A stretch of DNA of 64,000 nucleotides from Desertimonas sp963733085. Lineage in GTDB: Bacteria > Actinomycetota > Acidimicrobiia > Acidimicrobiales > Ilumatobacteraceae. A program made the translations under genes and the position numbers. Each line of letters starts with the position of its first letter. The stretch's first letter is position 1. Under the pieces are notes generated by a model that had not been told where the DNA came from, did not search any database, and saw only the letters and a program-made list of their open reading frames with translations. Of this stretch, positions 62,855 to 64,000 are shown piece by piece. The stretch is taken from NCBI GenBank assembly GCA_963733085.1, contig CAVTBY010000002.1:310001-374000 (forward strand). Direction: 5' to 3'.

Positions 62855-63309
62855 GGCGGCCACGCCGCCCGCCGGCGGGGACGACGATCGACCTCATCGG
62901 GCCCTCGGTGCCAGTGATCTTCCTCGCCGTGTTGCTGGCGTCGGTGTACCTGCTCGTCGCCGGGCACAACCATCCGGGCGGCGGGTTCGTCGGCGGCCTC
63001 GTTGCCGGTGCGGGTGTGACGGTGCGCTACGTCACCGGCGGCATCGACGAGGTGCGCTCGCTCGCCCGCGTGCGGCCGTGGACGATCCTCGGTGCCGGCT
63101 TGTTGGTGGCCTCGGTGACGGCGACGCTGCCACTGCTGTTCGGTGACCCACCGCTCGACGCCGCCACCTGGGAGATCGACGTCCCGGTGTTCGGGCACCT
63201 CAAGCTGACGTCGGTGCTCGCCTTCGACATCGGCGTGTATCTCGTCGTCATCGGCGTGATCCTGATGGTCTTCGAGGCCTTCGGAGACGACTACGAGGGT
63301 GCTTCATGA
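62851..63309 (+). CDS. mnhB: Mrp-type Na+/H+ antiporter subunit B
   Basis: A 152-residue subunit with four hydrophobic segments and the MnhB motif HNHPGGGFVGGLVAGAGVTV. It overlaps the mnhA stop and is followed, after repeat R2 copy 3, by mnhC. Confidence 0.92.
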   Translation: MRRPRRPPAGTTIDLIGPSVPVIFLAVLLASVYLLVAGHNHPGGGFVGGLVAGAGVTVRYVTGGIDEVRSLARVRPWTILGAGLLVASVTATLPLLFGDPPLDAATWEIDVPVFGHLKLTSVLAFDIGVYLVVIGVILMVFEAFGDDYEGAS

Positions 63310-63324
63310 AGGCCTTCCTCCGGT

Positions 63325-63388
63325 GCGAGCGACCGAGCGCCAGCGAGGGAGCGGCCAGAGCGGCCTGCGTGGCCGGGGAACGCAATTG
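63325..63388. repeat. Repeat R2, copy 3
   Basis: GCGAGCGACCGAGCGCCAGC followed by GCCTGCGTGGCCGGGGAACG and CAATT. It fills the mnhB-mnhC gap and ends next to the mnhC ATG at 63389; its GGGGAA is the only Shine-Dalgarno-like sequence there. Confidence 0.7.
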
Positions 63389-63815
63389 ATGAGTGTCCTC
63401 TTGGCGTTCGCCGCCGCGGTGTTGTTCGGGGTCGGCACCTATCTCGTGCTGCAGCGCAAGCTGAGCCGGATCATCATCGGTCTCGGCCTGCTCACCCACG
63501 GCGCCAACGTGTTGTTGCTGACGTCGGGCCAGGCGGGGGACGAGCCGTTGATCGGTGTCGGCGACGCCGGCGACTTCGCCGACCCGCTTCCGCACGCGTT
63601 GGCGCTGACGGCGATCGTCATCACCTTCGGCGTGTCGGCGCTGCTGTTGGCCATGGCCTTCCGCAGCTGGATCCTGCCGCGGCGACGACGAGGTGGAGAA
63701 CGACGTCGCCGACACGCTGGTAGCCCGGGGCGGCGTCGAGTCGAAGGAAGTCGCCGACGAGGAGCGCGCCGAGCAGGAGACGGGGCGCGACGACGATGCG
63801 GAGCTGATCCAGTGA
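63389..63815 (+). CDS. mnhC: Mrp-type Na+/H+ antiporter subunit C, with a frameshift
   Basis: A NuoK-like subunit starting MSVLLAFAAAVLFGVGTYLV, with GLGLLTHGANVLLL and a third helix LALTAIVITFGVSALLLAMA. After FRSWIL the original frame becomes Arg-rich. One base fewer near 63676-63680 gives GDDEVENDVADTLVARGGVE, an acidic tail ending ELIQ at the TGA 63813-63815, as expected for MnhC. ATG 63389 follows repeat R2 copy 3 and the stop overlaps repeat R1 copy 2. Confidence 0.87.
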
Positions 63816-63919
63816 GCGAGCGAGTCTTCGAGCGAGTGAACCAGAATTACGGCGCCTTTAGCTCAGTGGTGCACCGCCCGTCATCCCAGGCGATGGACCA
63901 CGGGGACATGGTGCACCAA
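63812..63919 (+). repeat. 108 bp repeat R1, copy 2, with tRNA-like block
   Basis: Same length as copy 1 (20524-20631). The block GGCGCCTTTAGCTCAGTGGT (63851-63870) resembles a tRNA acceptor strand plus D-arm, followed by GCACCGCCC. It begins at the mnhC stop and ends on the first base of the mnhD ATG. Confidence 0.85.
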
Positions 63920-64000
63920 TGAGCGAACTCGTCGCCCTTCCCGTGCTGATCCCGCTCATCGGGGCCTCTCTGTGCATCCTCCTCGGGCGATCCCGAGCCG
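63919..64000 (+). CDS. mnhD: Mrp-type Na+/H+ antiporter subunit D, N-terminal start (partial)
   Basis: The frame from ATG 63919 reads MSELVALPVLIPLIGASLCI and runs to the window end. The hydrophobic start and its position after mnhC fit the NuoN-like subunit D. The rest is outside the window. Confidence 0.75.
   Translation, partial: MSELVALPVLIPLIGASLCILLGRSRA

Noticed and set aside
63851..63919. A tRNA gene inside repeat R1
   Set aside because: Only the 5' acceptor/D-arm-like part fits. There is no proper anticodon stem, T-arm or 3' acceptor strand, and the same holds for the copy at 20524.

Overview
This is a GC-rich, gene-dense chromosomal window from an actinobacterium, most likely of the class Acidimicrobiia (Ilumatobacter-like). 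That placement is inferred from gene order (glmM-glmS-acpS-nnr-alr-tsaE-tsaB-rimI-tsaD followed by groES-groEL, and the spc/alpha ribosomal block), from frequent GTG/TTG starts, from mycofactocin genes, and from protein style; no rRNA is present to settle it.

Layout. 1-8.8 kb: end of the spc operon and the alpha operon (rpsH' rplF rplR rpsE rpmD rplO secY adk // infA rpmJ rpsM rpsK rpsD rpoA rplQ truA). The methionine aminopeptidase gene often found between adk and infA is absent; a ~300 bp palindromic element sits there. 8.8-23.6 kb: an accessory block separating truA from rplM-rpsI: a TetR/VOC pair, a VapBC toxin-antitoxin, a DEAD-box RNA helicase, a five-gene peptide-type ABC operon whose binding protein looks circularly permuted, an MFS exporter, an acyl-CoA dehydrogenase and an AbiEi/DUF559-like protein flanked by palindromes. 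23.6-37.1 kb: rplM rpsI glmM, a secreted protein, an oversized GlmS-like enzyme, acpS, nnr, alr, the tsaE-tsaB-rimI-tsaD set and a dus gene. 37.1-42.4 kb: a phosphonate-type ABC operon (phnE2 phnE1 phnC and a FAS1-PhnD fusion lipoprotein with a long pentapeptide-repeat linker). 42.5-50.9 kb: HAD nucleotidase, maf, CIRCE-controlled groES-groEL, a kinase-like protein, nagB, a NUDIX hydrolase and a PLP decarboxylase. 50.9-64 kb: guaA, an NlpC/P60 hydrolase, an APH-family protein, an FAD oxidoreductase, plsY, a mycofactocin maturase with its 44-residue precursor mftA, a HelD-like helicase and the start of an Mrp Na+/H+ antiporter operon (mnhA mnhB mnhC mnhD').

Three cross-cutting signals stand out. 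(1) Several families of short intergenic repeats: a 48-58 bp palindrome (5 copies), a ~49 bp palindrome (3 copies), a 108 bp repeat with a tRNA D-arm-like block (2 copies) and a ~65-75 bp repeat (3 copies); many abut or overlap gene ends or starts. (2) A TAnnnT box lies 5-8 nt before the start codon of many genes, indicating abundant leaderless transcription. (3) At least a dozen single-base frameshifts break conserved or essential genes (adk, acpS, phnC, phnE1, phnE2, the phnD fusion, maf, a kinase, mnhC and others). Nearly all look like one extra base, often in a homopolymer, so sequence error is more likely than gene decay. These genes are annotated across the break.
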